NCBI GenBank assembly: GCA_021186555.1
Contig: JAJKFL010000005.1
Location: forward strand, 21,950,635-22,014,634
Source of the DNA: Reticulitermes speratus
Lineage: Eukaryota > Arthropoda > Insecta > Blattodea > Rhinotermitidae
DNA: 64,000 nt
Direction of reading: 5' to 3'
The first letter of the stretch is position 1; every line of letters starts with the position of its first letter. Shown piece by piece: positions 34,331 to 45,800 of the stretch. A program made the position numbers and the translations under genes. The notes beneath the pieces were generated by a model. The model saw only the letters and a program-made list of their open reading frames with translations, searched no databases and was not told the DNA's origin.

Positions 34331-34542
34331 TATTCCTGTAAGCGCTAAAATTATATTCGTAAATGCAAAATTTGCCAGTAGTGAGAAATTAAACGTACAT
34401 CTAATTTCATTACTTTTGTCACATTTAACAGATTATCAAAAATTAAGTTTTAGGTGAGAATATAACGCGAAACAAACACAGCATTCTGTTGCTACAACAC
34501 TGTGGTCAGGAGCAGCAAAGAAGGCGGGTTGTAAATACGCAT

Positions 34543-35131
34543 GGTGATTCAGGAAGAATGGTCAGTATTTCGGGAGGTAGTAATATCGGTTATTTTGAGA
34601 AATAACTTATATCAACATGTGTATAATTCTGAATCTTTACCGAGATAGAGTTGTTTGAATCTGGCGCGCACTGTTTGTCACTCCCTCGTCTCTGATGCGA
34701 TAGATTTTTGTTTGTGGGGTTGGATGAAGAACGAAGTTTCAATAGAAAGGTGGCTACACTAGACGAATTTCTCGTCCTCATTTTGGATGCTGAGTGCCCG
34801 ACTAAAGAAACTTGAAGATCAACTCAGACGAACAACACACGATCTTCGCACAAGTGTTAGAAAGTACATTGAGGTTGACGGTGGGATTTTCTAATATTTA
34901 TTGTGACCTGTATCAAGTTTGTCTTTTTAACATTAAATTAAAATTAAAACTAAAATTAACATTGAGTAATTTCTCTTTCTTATTACTGTTCACAATGCTT
35001 TTATATTTGTAGATTCAAACAGCTCTACCTGGGTAATCATTCGGAATAGACACATGTCCATATGCACTTTTTTCTCACAATGACCGATACTATCATCTCC
35101 GAAAATATTGGCCTTTCCTCCTGAATCATCC
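34543..35131 (+). mobile_element. Internally deleted mariner-type transposon with 120-bp TIRs
   Basis: Left terminal repeat 34543-34661 (starting GGTGATTCAGGAAGAATGG) and right terminal repeat 35131-35012 (starting GGATGATTCAGGAGGAAAGG) are diverged reverse complements of about 120 bp, sharing TATTT(T)CGG, TATCGGT, GAGATAGAG/GGTAGAGCTG and TTGTTTGAATC. Between them the plus strand keeps only the C-terminus of a transposase: LVSDAIDFCLWGWMKNEV, then ARLKKLEDQLRRTTHDLRTS and YIEVDGGIF, ending at a stop. Stops and a frame change are present. Family knowledge: this DxxLWG...EVDGG wording belongs to the Tc1/mariner superfamily. Confidence 0.85.
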
Positions 35132-35394
35132 TGTATGTGCTTTGGCAAGAAACGTAAATGGCTGAAACCGGTTGGCTGGCAGAGCAACCATAATGTTGGT
35201 TGTGATATCAAATGCCAAGAACTGTTTACAACGGCATGCTTGTAGCAGTGCAAGAGATGCAACGACGAAAGAGCAATTTGATTGGACGAGGTCTTATAAC
35301 TGCAAAACTTGTATTGCTAAAAGCAATGAATGAATTCATAGAATCGGCTTCTGCAAGGCCGGTTTAAGGCTGTTGCAATCTGAGCGTGCACAGT

Positions 35395-35590
35395 CAACTC
35401 AGGAATTCGGCCATACCATGTCTCAGGCGGTTAGTCGCAGGATTCTCACCGCTGAGGCACAGGTTCGATCCCGGGTCAGTCCATGTGGAATTTGTGGTGG
35501 ACAAAGTGGCACTGGGACAGGTTTTTCCCCGAGTACTTCGGTTTTCCTCTGTCAATTTCATTCCACCGTTGCTCCACCTTCATCACAAGG
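35395..35590 (+). mobile_element. SINE-like repeat (family B)
   Basis: Head CCATGTCTCAGGCGGTTAGTC, a clean B box (AGGTTCGATCCCGGG near 35461-35475), then body GTGGACAAAGTGGCACTGGG, TTTTTCCCCGAG and TTCATTCCACC. This is the better-preserved of three copies (see 19712 and 59555). Frames on both strands here are by-products. Confidence 0.75.
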
Positions 35591-35699
35591 TTTGCACAAT
35601 AAGCCTTAAAGCTGCGATGCGCCCTAGCTTCTGCTGCGGAGCCCTTCTCAAAAACAAATTCAGGAACACGCATGGGTAGAGCCCCAAGATTTATATTTG

Positions 35700-38030
35700 T
35701 ATTTGACCCAGAAGTACCTTAAATCGGCACGTGGTTTCTGACAGTTTCAGAATTATAATAATTTATTTAATTTTATTATGTAACTTTCAAAAAGAAAAAG
35801 TCGCACCTTCCTGGTAGGGGTGCGCCACGATTTGTAAACCACTGTACCACAGTCATATTTAAGCTTGGTCTGTTTTCATGATTTTGGTAATAATGAAATT
35901 CTTCTGGGATGTGGGGTCTCTTGTTTCAAAGTCAACACAGACAAGCCTTCCCCTCACCCCCATCTTACTAAATGCTAAGGTGCCGAACTCACACACATAG
36001 GACTTAGAAAACAGAAGTAATACTGCCAAAGTCTGTTTTGAGATTTTAGAGTATTGTTTTACAGATATGTTGAACATACCCGGAAATAACTCAGAGAGGC
36101 TTGCCGTCAGGTTTGCAAGGCGGTATGGTTAAGAGCTCATTTATTCCGGTTTATGAGGCCGCGTTATTGGGTAATTCTTTCCCGACGTTTCGAAGGAACG
36201 TCGGAACCTAAAGGTCTTTTTTTGTTTTTATCCATTAACTAGTTACAAATTTAGCTTTTTGGGAATTAGGGTTTACTTTGTTCGTGTTCACTTCTATGGT
36301 ACATATGTCTGACGAATCTAATGTTTTTTGTCACTTCCGTGTAATAAATACCGCGAGACACCATCGTTAGGTAACTGACAATGTAAAAATATATGCTTTA
36401 CGCACAAGTTAATGTACTGCCTGAAGGCGGTTGTATTCTTCAAGAAAAATAGAGTTAATTGGCAATAAATAACACTGAAATTCAGCAAATGACTTAGACA
36501 GTAAGGAATGCACTTGTAAACACTATGTATTCCGGGATCGTAATACATATTTATGGCCTTAATTTTGAAATGAACCATTGTGGTCTTTTCTGCTCAATAG
36601 CAATACTGCAGCATTACGCAATGCCCAGCGTCCTGTGACTTATGCAACGTGCAGTAGGTAAACTTACGTCACGTGGGGTACTTGGCAGTAACTTTTATGA
36701 CCTTGTACTTGAATTATTCGCGGCTTCATTCCTGGGAAATTTTTCGTTACGATTATTAAGCTGTCATATTATTCTGCACTTAAGAATATAGACCCCCTGA
36801 AGATTCAGTGGAATTTTATTATTTTAAACCTATAGAAACTGAGTTATGCATATATCCCCTTCGTTTCACAGTTTGCCCACAGAACTTACCGTTTTTACGT
36901 CAAAAAATTTAGAGAACCGAAATAAAATTTTGGGGAAGCTACGTAAGTTTCATAACAGCATTATTTGCTATCATGTTTACTCTTACCTCACATTGTTCTT
37001 GTGATGATCGCAACGCAACAACCTCATTTGAACAAACTTCATGGGAAATGAGAGAAGTAAACATTTTTATTAACTGACCAGTATCAATACACATGGAATA
37101 AAACACACTGCCAGAGTGAATTTCAGTGTTTTACACATTTTACCTATCCGAGCGCTATCTTTCAGTTTATTATTAATTTGGATTCAGCTGCTCGTGACAA
37201 AGCTGTTCATCGTTACACAACCAAATGTTTAAAAGCCGCCATATTGCTGCTCTTCAGTCTATGAAGAATCGCTTAAAGAGGAAGTCATAACGTTGCTAAC
37301 TCTTTTTAAATCTGACTATGTATTCGAGCATCAACAGCATCCTTGGCGAGATCTTAACTAAACCTTGACCAAGACCTTATATTTACGTAATTCCGAGACA
37401 TGGCTCTAACAGTGGAATAGTTTGCATTTCACGAGCAACTAGTGGTGTTTAATTTTGTAGACTTAACTTACAGAGAATATAAATTTTATATTTACAATTG
37501 TCCCTATTTATTTTTTCTTGATTTCCCCTGTAAAACCTTCCGCCTGTGTTAATTCCAAACACCCAAATGTCAAAGAGCACTGGTAAACCGACAGGACATA
37601 TCGTAAATGAGCACGTTAAGCGGACCCACTTTAATGTTTTTGTGATAAAAGCTAAAATTTTCCTTTCCCCTTCGCTCAATATATTGATAAACTCTGCTGG
37701 AGCTAACAAACCTTCAATACAAGTACTTCAGTCACATAAGTGAACAACAAATACTTTACCAAAAAGACAGTTGCATTTTCCACGGAGACAGAAAATCAAA
37801 GGGATAACAACTGCAGCAGATTTACCACCATTAGTGTTAGGTTAAGTTTGTTGGGTCACAGCATGTAGTGTTTACTGAGATGGCAACTTGGTCACGAAGT
37901 ACTAGCAGGTGAGGTGTCCTAAGAAATCAGGCAGTGCCTGTTTTAAGGCAGTAAATGTTCATTCGCCTGAAGAGAATGGGGGAAAACTCTTTAAGAACGA
38001 AAATCAGGTTACCGACACACCAGTTTTTTT
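35700..38030. other. Unassigned sequence
   Basis: No gene recognised. At 36184-36212 CCGACGTTTCG...CGTCGG retains the GAAACGTCGG half of the hammerhead-like motif on the minus strand, without the CTGANGA half. Frames at 36318-36578 and 37449-37743 lack family features. Confidence 0.4.
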
Positions 38031-38039
38031 TCGATTTTC

Positions 38040-39628
38040 AGTTTAGGGACATGGACACAACACACAGCAGAGCCACTGGTGCCCGAGACCAGTGGCTCTG
38101 ATGTTCAGATGGCTATTGAAAAGCTAAAAAGGCACAAATCACCAGGTATTGATCAAATTCCAGCAGAACTGATTAAAGCAGGAGGTAGGACAATTCGTTC
38201 TGAGATCCATAAATTTATTAGTTCTATTTGGAATAAAGAGGAATTGCCTGAGCAGTGGAAGGAGTCAATCATTGTACCTATTTATAAGAAGGGTGATAAA
38301 ACAGATTGTAATAATTATCGAGGCATATCACTTTTGTCAACCACATACAAAATTCTATCCAACATCCTTCTGTCAAGGTTAATTCCATATGCAGAGGAAA
38401 TTATTGGGGACCATCAGTGTGGATTTAGACGTAACAGGTCGACTACTGATCATATATTCTGCATTTGTCAAATACTTGAGAAAAAATAAGAATATAATGA
38501 TGCAATGCATCAGCTCTTTATAGACTTCAAGAAAGCCTATGATTCAGTTAGGAGGGAGGTCTTGTATCATGTTCTCATTGAATTTCGTATCCCCATGAAA
38601 GTAGTAAGGCTAGTAAAAATGTGTCTAAATGAAACCTGTAGCAGAGTCCGGGTAGGCAAACATTTGTCTGACACATTTCCTATGTTTTGGAACAAGGAGA
38701 TACTTAATCGCCACCGCTTTTCAACTTTGCTTAGGAATATACCATTAGGAGGATTCAGGCAAACCCAGGAGGGCTTGAAATTAAATGGTACACATCAGCT
38801 TCTAGTTTATGTAGATGATATTTATATATTGAGCGGAAGTATACATGCTATAAAGAAAAAGCACAGAAGCTTTAGTAGTCGCTGATAAGGAGACTGTTCT
38901 AGTAGTAAATGCTGAGAAAACTAAGAACATGATCATGTCTTGAGTTCAGAATGCAGGACAAAAATCACAACATAAAGATAGATAATAAATCCTTTGAAGG
39001 GGTGGAACAGTTCAAATATCTGGGAACAACCCTAACGAATCGAATTTCCATTCAGGAAGAAATTAAGAGCAGATTGAAGTCGGGGAATGCTTTTTATCAT
39101 TCGGTTCAGGATCTTCTGTCTTCCAGTTTGCTATCCAAAAATGCAAAGATTAAGATATAGGCCTACAGAACTATAATATTTGCCTGTTGTTTTGTATGGG
39201 AGTGAAACTTGGTCTCTCACACTGAGGGAGGAACATAGTCTGAGGGTGTTCAAGAATAGGGTGCTGAGGAGGATATTTGGGCCTACGAGGGACGAGGTAG
39301 CAGGAGAGTGGAGAAGACTACATAAGTGGAACTTTATGAACTGTAATCCTTAGCAAATATTATTCGGGTGACCAAATCAAGAAAATGTGGTGGGCGGGGC
39401 ATGTAGCACTACGGGCGAGGGGAGAGGTGCATACAGGATTTGGGATGGGAAGGCGTGGACTGGATTGATATGGCTCAGGATAGGGACAGGTGGCGGGCTC
39501 TTGTGAGTGTGGTAATGAACCTTCGGGTTCCATAAAACGCGAAGAATTTCTTGACTAGCAGACGACCTGTTAGCTTCTCAAGAAGTGCTCTGCTCCATGG
39601 AGTTAGTTAGGTAGTTAGTTAGTTAGTT
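38040..39628 (+). mobile_element. RTE/BovB-like LINE with reverse transcriptase, 5'-truncated
   Basis: Starts abruptly within the linker (GTWTQHTAEPLVPE). First open block 38079-38489: KLKRHKSPGIDQIPAELIKA, ELPEQWKESIIVPIYKKGDK and HQCGFRRNRSTTDHIFCICQ (reverse-transcriptase fingers and palm). A stop at 38487 is followed in the same frame by QLFIDFKKAYDSVRREVLYH (first catalytic Asp). A damaged stretch replaces the expected GLKQGDALSPLLFN block. VYVDD near 38807-38821 keeps the catalytic aspartates. Further on come VVLYGSETWSLT, RIFGPTRDEV and the standard 3' end with a TTAGTTAGGTAGTTAG tail. At least four frame breaks or stops make it inactive. Confidence 0.92.
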
Positions 39629-40212
39629 ATTATTATTTAAATGTATTTGTATTCATGGCGTTAAATTCGTTATTTTTTGTGTTACTGTAATCGGTGAACT
39701 GCTTGGCGCTTGAAAGCCGTCACAAGCTGCTTTCAGCGGTCGCTGTGGGAGTCCTAGCCGTGTCTTGCTGAACACATTTCTGCCATTTGTTTAGAAGAGG
39801 TGTGCCATTCAGTCTGCGATCCCGTGGAAAACGTAGAAGAGGAAAGAGACGACATTACAGACTGCTGTAAAGACAATTTATTATTAATCTTAGGCGCAGT
39901 CACAACTCCTACGAGAAAAGGAGATCAAACGTTCCGGATTCTTCAAATGTTTTCTTCTTGGAGTGAAAGAACTTCCAGTTGATAGAGTTTCTTGTTTTTA
40001 TAAAAATTAACTGTGCGTGAGCAGATTCCCCTATTGATATTAACTAAATACTGTGTTCGTCTCAACTCATTAACATTTACATGTTAATGTTAAACAAGTA
40101 TGAAAAATTGTAGTCTAAGAAACGGCTCATCATATAACAGAAATACTTATGGTAAACTATTATCATTAGCAGACGTATATCTTTTGTTGAAGCCCATTTT
40201 TTTGTGCTGCAT
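39629..40212. other. Unassigned sequence
   Basis: No gene recognised; a 60-codon plus-strand frame (39800-39982) has no features. Confidence 0.4.
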
Positions 40213-40727
40213 ATATATGACGAGTGACGAGATTCAGACAATTTGTGCCTCGGTAGTAAAGGACACCCCTCACTGACTAATTCAAAGAAATACCCGGAAA
40301 GTTTTGAAATGTGATGCTGGAGAAGAATGGAGATCAGTTGGACCGATCGTGTGAGAAATGAAGAAGTATTACACAGAGTCAAGGAGGAGAGGAATATCCC
40401 ACATACAATAAAAAGAAGAAAGGATAACTGGATTGGTCACATCTTGCGTAGAAGCTAAAACACGTGATTAAAGGAAAGTTAGAGGGAAGGACAGAAATGA
40501 CGGGAGGATGAGGAAGAAGGCGTAAGCAGCTACTGGATGACCTTAAGGGAATGAGAAGATACTGGAAATTGAAAGAGGAAGCACTAGATCGCACCCTATG
40601 GAAAACTCGCTTTGGAAGAGACTACGGACCTGTCGTAAGACAGACTACATCATGAATGAATATATGAGGAGATTCAGGCAATTTGTACCTCGGTAGTAAA
40701 GGACACCCCTCACTGACTAATTCAAAG
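40213..40727 (+). mobile_element. LINE family B 3' fragment between about 70-bp direct repeats
   Basis: Insert 40288-40659 encodes, with frame breaks, MEISWTDRVRNEEVLHRVKE then ERNIPHTIKRRKDNWIGHIL and QLLDDLKG...YWKLKEEALD, the C-terminal end of a LINE reverse-transcriptase protein. It is flanked by direct repeats 40213-40287 and 40660-40727 sharing TTGT(G/A)CCTCGGTAGTAAA and CACTGACTAATTCAAAG. The left repeat has an extra CGAGTGA, and there are about three other differences. The repeats abut the element ends, so they look like an unusually long target-site duplication. Confidence 0.85.
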
Positions 40728-42130
40728 TTTGCCATTCTTGCTTGTGTTTGAACACAACCGCCGGTATAATCATTAGTCAAAATCGGTTTATCGAGATGGG
40801 CCGTAACATTATATCACAGACATACGGACAAGAACTGCACAGAGCATCAAATGTTATTTCGCGAAGGTACAAAATGACCAATAATATTGGCGAAAATTCA
40901 TAACATAATTATAATAATGTCTTTGTTATAAACACTAAGGGATTTACGTTTATACAGATATGCCGGAACTTAATTTACAAGTTTAGCGGAATATTGTGAA
41001 AATACAGACAGCTGTAGTGACATAAAACCGTTTACAAAATGTCAGGAAACACCTCCTGTTTGGCTGTAAGTCCGACATGTTCTCGCCCGGTTACCGTACA
41101 TATCTCTCAACGATATTATCTTCCTTGCCATATTCGTTGCAGCACATCCCAGTCTGCCTTGTTACCGCCTCTGTAATGCTTGACATATACCTGGTGCTAC
41201 AGGTACACAGTCAAAAGATGCTACCGTGCTTTTTCAACAAGATATATTACTAATAATCCAAGGCGAAAGAAAATAATTGTTTTAAAACACGGTCCAACAT
41301 GAAACGCGTCGTGAAAGAACCAGTTCATTTCTTTTAGTGGAGTCCGGCAATCCCCACATTTACAGTATTTCTAATTTGTTACAGAAGTGTAAGTTAAACA
41401 CACGTGGGAACCCCCAGGAATTTTGGCATGGGAGACCAGTGGCCCTAAACACAACATGAAGGGGTTACAAAAGTTTATTTTCACATTTGGAATTTTATCT
41501 GGACGTTCATATCTGATTTTCAATTGAAAATTTTTGAGCAACAAATGGGTTGATAAAAGCATTATCTGCATGCGCAATATATTTATTTTACATGAACCAC
41601 GTTATGCAAAGTAACTCATTCTATCATAGTAGTATGTTATTCACCTACGTGCCAAATGCCGAGTGTACCAATTTTGTCACCTACATATATTGACAAAGGT
41701 ACTAAATGCCTTGAAATAACAATAAATAATATGCTGTTCATTTCTGCCAACTTCCGTTCTTGTTCATAACATCTGCTTTAATGTCTTTGCTACCAGCTGT
41801 TATTTAGTACACGTAACGAGAGAATGGAAAACGTTTGCTGCCATCTTCCGGACATATTCATAATTACCACCAACTCTGGCTGCTCGAGAACATACGTAAC
41901 TACAGCCTTGCAACGTACATAATGGACATCGGCTGGAACATAGCTATTCAATTTCCGAAAAAAACCAATTACTTTTTCTTCGATACTAGGGTCGAACCGG
42001 CTTTGGAGCCCAGTAAGTCTCCCATTTAATAGTTTCCGAAGATCTCTTACCGTTCATAGAAGGCTAGAGTGTGATTTTAAACTTTCGCTTCCATCTAGTA
42101 GCTGGGTTTAAGCGTTTGGCCGAGGTTTTA
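40728..42130. other. Unassigned sequence
   Basis: No gene or repeat recognised on either strand. Confidence 0.4.
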
Positions 42131-42139
42131 CTCCCCTCC

Positions 42140-42440
42140 GTGGGCCTGGATAGCGTACTCAGTATAGCGACTCGGTACGGGCTGGACGGTCCGGAGATCA
42201 AATCCCGGTGGAGGCGAGATTTTCCGCAGCCGTCCAGACCGGCCCTGGGGCCCACCCAGCCTCCTATACAATGGGCACCGAGTCTCTTTCCCGTGGATAA
42301 AGCGGCCGGGGCGTGGAGTTTACCACCAACACTCATCTGGTGCCAGGGTTAAAGAAATAGTAGAGCTATACCTCCACTCCCCCTCTGGGCCTTCATGGCC
42401 CGTTGTAGAGAGAACTTCACCTTTTATCTTTAACTTTTCT
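42140..42440 (+). mobile_element. SINE family C
   Basis: Plus-strand copy of the SINE nested at 30351-30642: GTGGGCCTGGATAGCGTACT, CAGTATAGCG, B-box-like GGAGATCAAATCCC, GGCGAGATTTTCCGC, CCCACCCAGCCTCCTATACA, ending CCTTTTATCTTTAAC. The tRNA-like head carries the pol III promoter elements. The two frames covering 42064-42352 are by-products. Confidence 0.85.
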
Positions 42441-42639
42441 CCCCTCCTGAGCCTTTGTAGGACTTTATGGATTCTTGTTAAAGAAATGGCATTACTGCTC
42501 CAACAAAACAAATTTACGAGTAATACAAACATCCAGTGTCAGACCGCTACTGCCGCCTTGCTTTTGAAATGACCACAGACCAGTTAATATCACTACACCC
42601 CATTCCCACGTGACCCATTTCAATATATAGTTTAGTTGT

Positions 42640-42800
42640 CCTAGTGACTAGGCTCCGAGCTGAAGAACCGGAGATCGATTACCGACAGGAACAGGGATTA
42701 TTCCATTCGCCCCCGCGTCTAGACCGAAAGTGAAGTCCGCCAAACCTCCTGTCAGAGAAAATGCGGCCGGGTTGTTTTTCTGGCTTTTTGTCATCTAGTG
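42640..42800 (+). mobile_element. Possible additional tRNA-derived repeat
   Basis: CCTAGTGACTAGGCTCCGAG (A-box-like TAGTGACTAGG) and GGAGATCGATTACC (weak B-box) spaced as in a tRNA, followed by a GC-rich body. No second copy in the window confirms it. Confidence 0.3.
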
Positions 42801-42880
42801 CTGAAATGATTAATTCTCTTTTATTTAGTCTGACCTCTTCTGCCTGCTCATTGTAGGTGTAGAGGGTTATTGTTGCATCT

Positions 42881-43069
42881 GATCACACTCAGTGACACAC
42901 CACACTCGGTAGGACTCCTTTGGACGAAATTGGCTCGTCGCAGAGACCTCTACCTGGCAACACGCAACATTCATAAGAGACATTCATGTCCCCGGCGGGA
43001 TTCGAAACCGCAATACCAGTAAGCGAGGGGCCACAGACCTGCGCCTTAGACCGCGCGGCCGCCGGGATC
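42881..43069 (-). mobile_element. SINE family A, 3'-truncated
   Basis: Retains the A box (CCTTAGACCGCGCGGCC complement near 43044-43060), a B box with one change, and the central body, but lacks the A-tail end present in the copies at 25.9 and 62.1 kb. Confidence 0.85.
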
Positions 43070-43079
43070 GGATAATGAG

Positions 43080-44003
43080 GAATTCGTGGGGCTATATTGC
43101 CACATATTTACGCGGTTCCATTCTGCGTTCCTGAATTAAGTGCAGCGCCTACTTACTTCTTTTCCTTGATCCCATATGTAATTGCTTTCCAAGATATCTT
43201 CCTAAATTTATCTATATATGTGTCTTCGGCTGAAGCCTAATATGTTTTTATCTCCTACAGTAAAAGCAAACTTTTTCATCCGTTATATTATCTGCATAGG
43301 ACAAATTAAAATGCAGTCTAAACACAGAACTCGCTATGTCGTGTATATGGCTATATGTATCAATTGGTTCGACGTTACACAACGTTATCAATCCCATATT
43401 CAGTGTAGTAATCGTTTAAAGAGTAGCCGTTAATACACATACAGTCAGATTAAACACCAAAAACGCAGAATTTCACCCACAGAGTGTATATACCGGTGTG
43501 CGTTCCTATCGTATCTTTCAATAAACAGGGGTTATTTCCCTACACAGCATTTACCCACTAGTTTTTCTGTTGTTTTCTGTGACGTAGGAACTGAGGTTTG
43601 TATATAACATTTATTTTAGTTTTCGGAAAGTTAATCATATCGCAACACAAGAATATAAATATTCTGTCAATTTTATTAACCAACGGGCATCTTCGACGTT
43701 CATCGTCAGTGCCTAGAATTACATAACCCGGTGGTTCTAATTTATGGTGTGATATATGTACATACGTTACGAAGCATACGAAGTATTTCAGTAACATCAA
43801 CTAATCCATGGTGTGTGCACGTCTGTATGACACATGTTAGTTAACAACATTCTGTAGGAAGGATTATTAGTTTATAAAGGAATTATAAAAATACAATTCT
43901 TTTTACTGCTTATTTCACATTGGTCACTGACATTCTGTGAACTACATTGAAATTGTGTTATTTAAAAAGACTGGGCGAATTAGCGATACTAACATGACTC
44001 TTA
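43080..44003. other. Unassigned sequence
   Basis: No gene recognised; short frames only. Confidence 0.4.
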
Positions 44004-44253
44004 AGCCGGTCTCGGTGGCCGTGCCGCCTAAGTCGTTGGACTTCAGTCGTTCGATTGCTGGTATCGCGGGTTCCAGTCCCGCTGAGGGCATGGATGTTTG
44101 CCTCTTGTGTGTTGTGTAGGTAGCGATCTCTGCGGCGAACTGATCATTCGTTCAGAGGAGTGCTACCGGGTGTGTGTGTCTAATTGTGTATGATCTAGAA
44201 ACTCAACTGTGAGACGGCCTAGGCCCTGTTTGGGGTGCTGCGCCACAAAAAAA
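44004..44253 (+). mobile_element. SINE family A, diverged copy
   Basis: Plus strand GCCGGTCTCGGTGGCCGTGC (A box), GCGGGTTCCAGTCCCGC (B box), then TGGATGTTTGCCTCTTGTGT, GCGATCTCTGCGGCGA and an A7 tail at about 44247-44253. It is more diverged than the other copies and may be a separate subfamily. Confidence 0.8.
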
Positions 44254-45478
44254 GTGACTATAAAATGTACAGATATTCAATAGGAAATATGAATGGACGG
44301 TTCGTTTATACGGTATGAACACATGACGTGAAGACAATTATAATGTACGAAGCTTCCCAAGAACCAGGAAACACAGGCATAGAAACTGGTTGTACCGGTG
44401 AGATTTATGAATAAGTTTTTGTGACCTAAAATTAAGAATTCACAGATGTTCTGTGAGGGCACATATCTTATGCGTATTCAGATTCAGTCCACACAGTTTT
44501 AAGCATGGTGGGTGTAACCTAAACGCAGTAGGTCCTATTCTCCCAGAAAGTTCACTCTATGTACGTTTCAGTTTGTGTAATTCTGCACAGAAGATAGTAA
44601 ACAATCACACATGATATGTAACTAAGAGGCATGTAATAGAAGCAAGTATTGAATTATTTTATTAAGTACATAAGTTGGTTGAAGTATTAATTACAAGAAC
44701 ATACAAGGTACGAATAACATAAAATTTAAAATTTATTTGTCTTTCATGCTTGTCATATGTCCCGTCTGCCTCATTCTCTTCGATTTCCTCGCCATACTAA
44801 CATTTAATATTTAGATAGGGGAAATGGTAACTAAACGTTTTAATTGGCCTGCAGATTTTTAACACAAGTTATTGTTTACATTCAGGAATTTTTATAAATA
44901 GATTTAGTAACTTCATGGCACAAAATTTTATGTACAACTAATATTCATATTGTGGTATTATGGCTTATAACAACATAGTGTATTAAGGTAGGCTTGTTAT
45001 AATCTTCCTTAAATTGGTGCCCACCAACAATAGCACAAGGTATTGTCATAAGCCATAAGAATACAGCCTGAATTTTCATCACTGTGAATATCTCAAAATT
45101 TGTATGTAAATGAGGTTCTTTAAACAATCGTAATCGTAATCGTAATTTGTATCTATTTATTGAATTGAAGAATCCTGAAGTAATAGAGCCTTTCTTCTTC
45201 CTCATCCTTTTCTTCTGCCTCCATATTTTCTTCATGTATCGTCATCGTTGCCTTCATTATGTATAAAGAAAATTTCCATCTGTGTCTTTTATAGCAATCT
45301 CTTCAGTTGGCTTGTGTATTTCAATAAACACGAAATAGTTACAAGCTCATTATGTGCACATGCGTACTGAACGTTTCCTCCATAATTACTTAGGCCCAAC
45401 TGTATTCCTCGGATACTTATTCCTAAACATTCTCTCCCAAAACATAATTTTAAACCCAACCAAGTGTAAAGAAAATGC
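44254..45478. other. Downstream flank of the UGT gene
   Basis: No gene. A relic of the short repeat seen at 28770-28865 lies at about 45005-45095 on the minus strand (MKIQAVFLWLMTIPCAIVGG reading). The 96-codon frame there (45235-44945) is judged to be this repeat, although its signal-peptide-like look is noted. Confidence 0.45.
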
Positions 45479-45484
45479 TTTATT
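45479..45484 (-). terminator. Poly(A) signal of the UGT gene
   Basis: AATAAA on the minus strand, 33 bases downstream of the UGT stop codon (45520-45518). The short distance implies a short 3' untranslated region. Confidence 0.6.
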
Positions 45485-45517
45485 CCACCAGTAATTCTTG
45501 AAACAATACATTTTCCC

Positions 45518-45800
45518 TCAATTGTATTTCAATTTCTTCGCCTTATTTGCGTTATAAGTAGTGATGAGTTTTTTGTAAATGACGTACAGACCACACACCA
45601 CACACGCAGGGAACAACACAAGTACTGCTATGACATCTAACAGTAGGTACTGGTACCACGTAAGGTCAACCGCGGCAGACCGTAAGTGTGGCGCTCCGCC
45701 ATGTCTGATGACGTATTCAGTCCAGAAAATGGCTGTCTCGAGTGGCGTATGAGGTCGATCTCGGAACAGACGTGACAGCTCTTGACCCTTCTGCCGGTAA
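45518..45800 (-). CDS. UGT exon 4 (C-terminus, membrane anchor)
   Basis: Acceptor CTACTATTTCAG, then 283 nt to TGA at 45520-45518. Encodes [54 protein letters not shown], a hydrophobic helix ([20 protein letters not shown]) and a basic tail ending KKLKYN. RPxxPLxxAxxWxEYVIRHxGAxHLR is the standard insect UGT C-terminal block. KLKYN fits the KxKxx endoplasmic-reticulum retrieval signal. Confidence 0.93.

Noticed and set aside
38069-38099. Perfect 12-bp palindrome AGAGCCACTGGT...ACCAGTGGCTCT
   Set aside because: It falls in the conserved LINE coding text (AEPLVPE); the palindrome seems to come from a chance change in that stretch.
42064-42352. Pair of about 90-codon frames on opposite strands
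   Set aside because: Both lie inside SINE family C; GC-rich repeat sequence keeps frames open.
44004-44100. Possible genuine tRNA gene
   Set aside because: A and B boxes are present but no cloverleaf with anticodon stem and acceptor pairing forms, and the sequence continues into the shared SINE body.
44945-45235. 96-codon minus-strand frame with a signal-peptide-like segment just downstream of the UGT gene
   Set aside because: The segment matches a repeat wording also seen at 28770-28865, and no splice donor follows.
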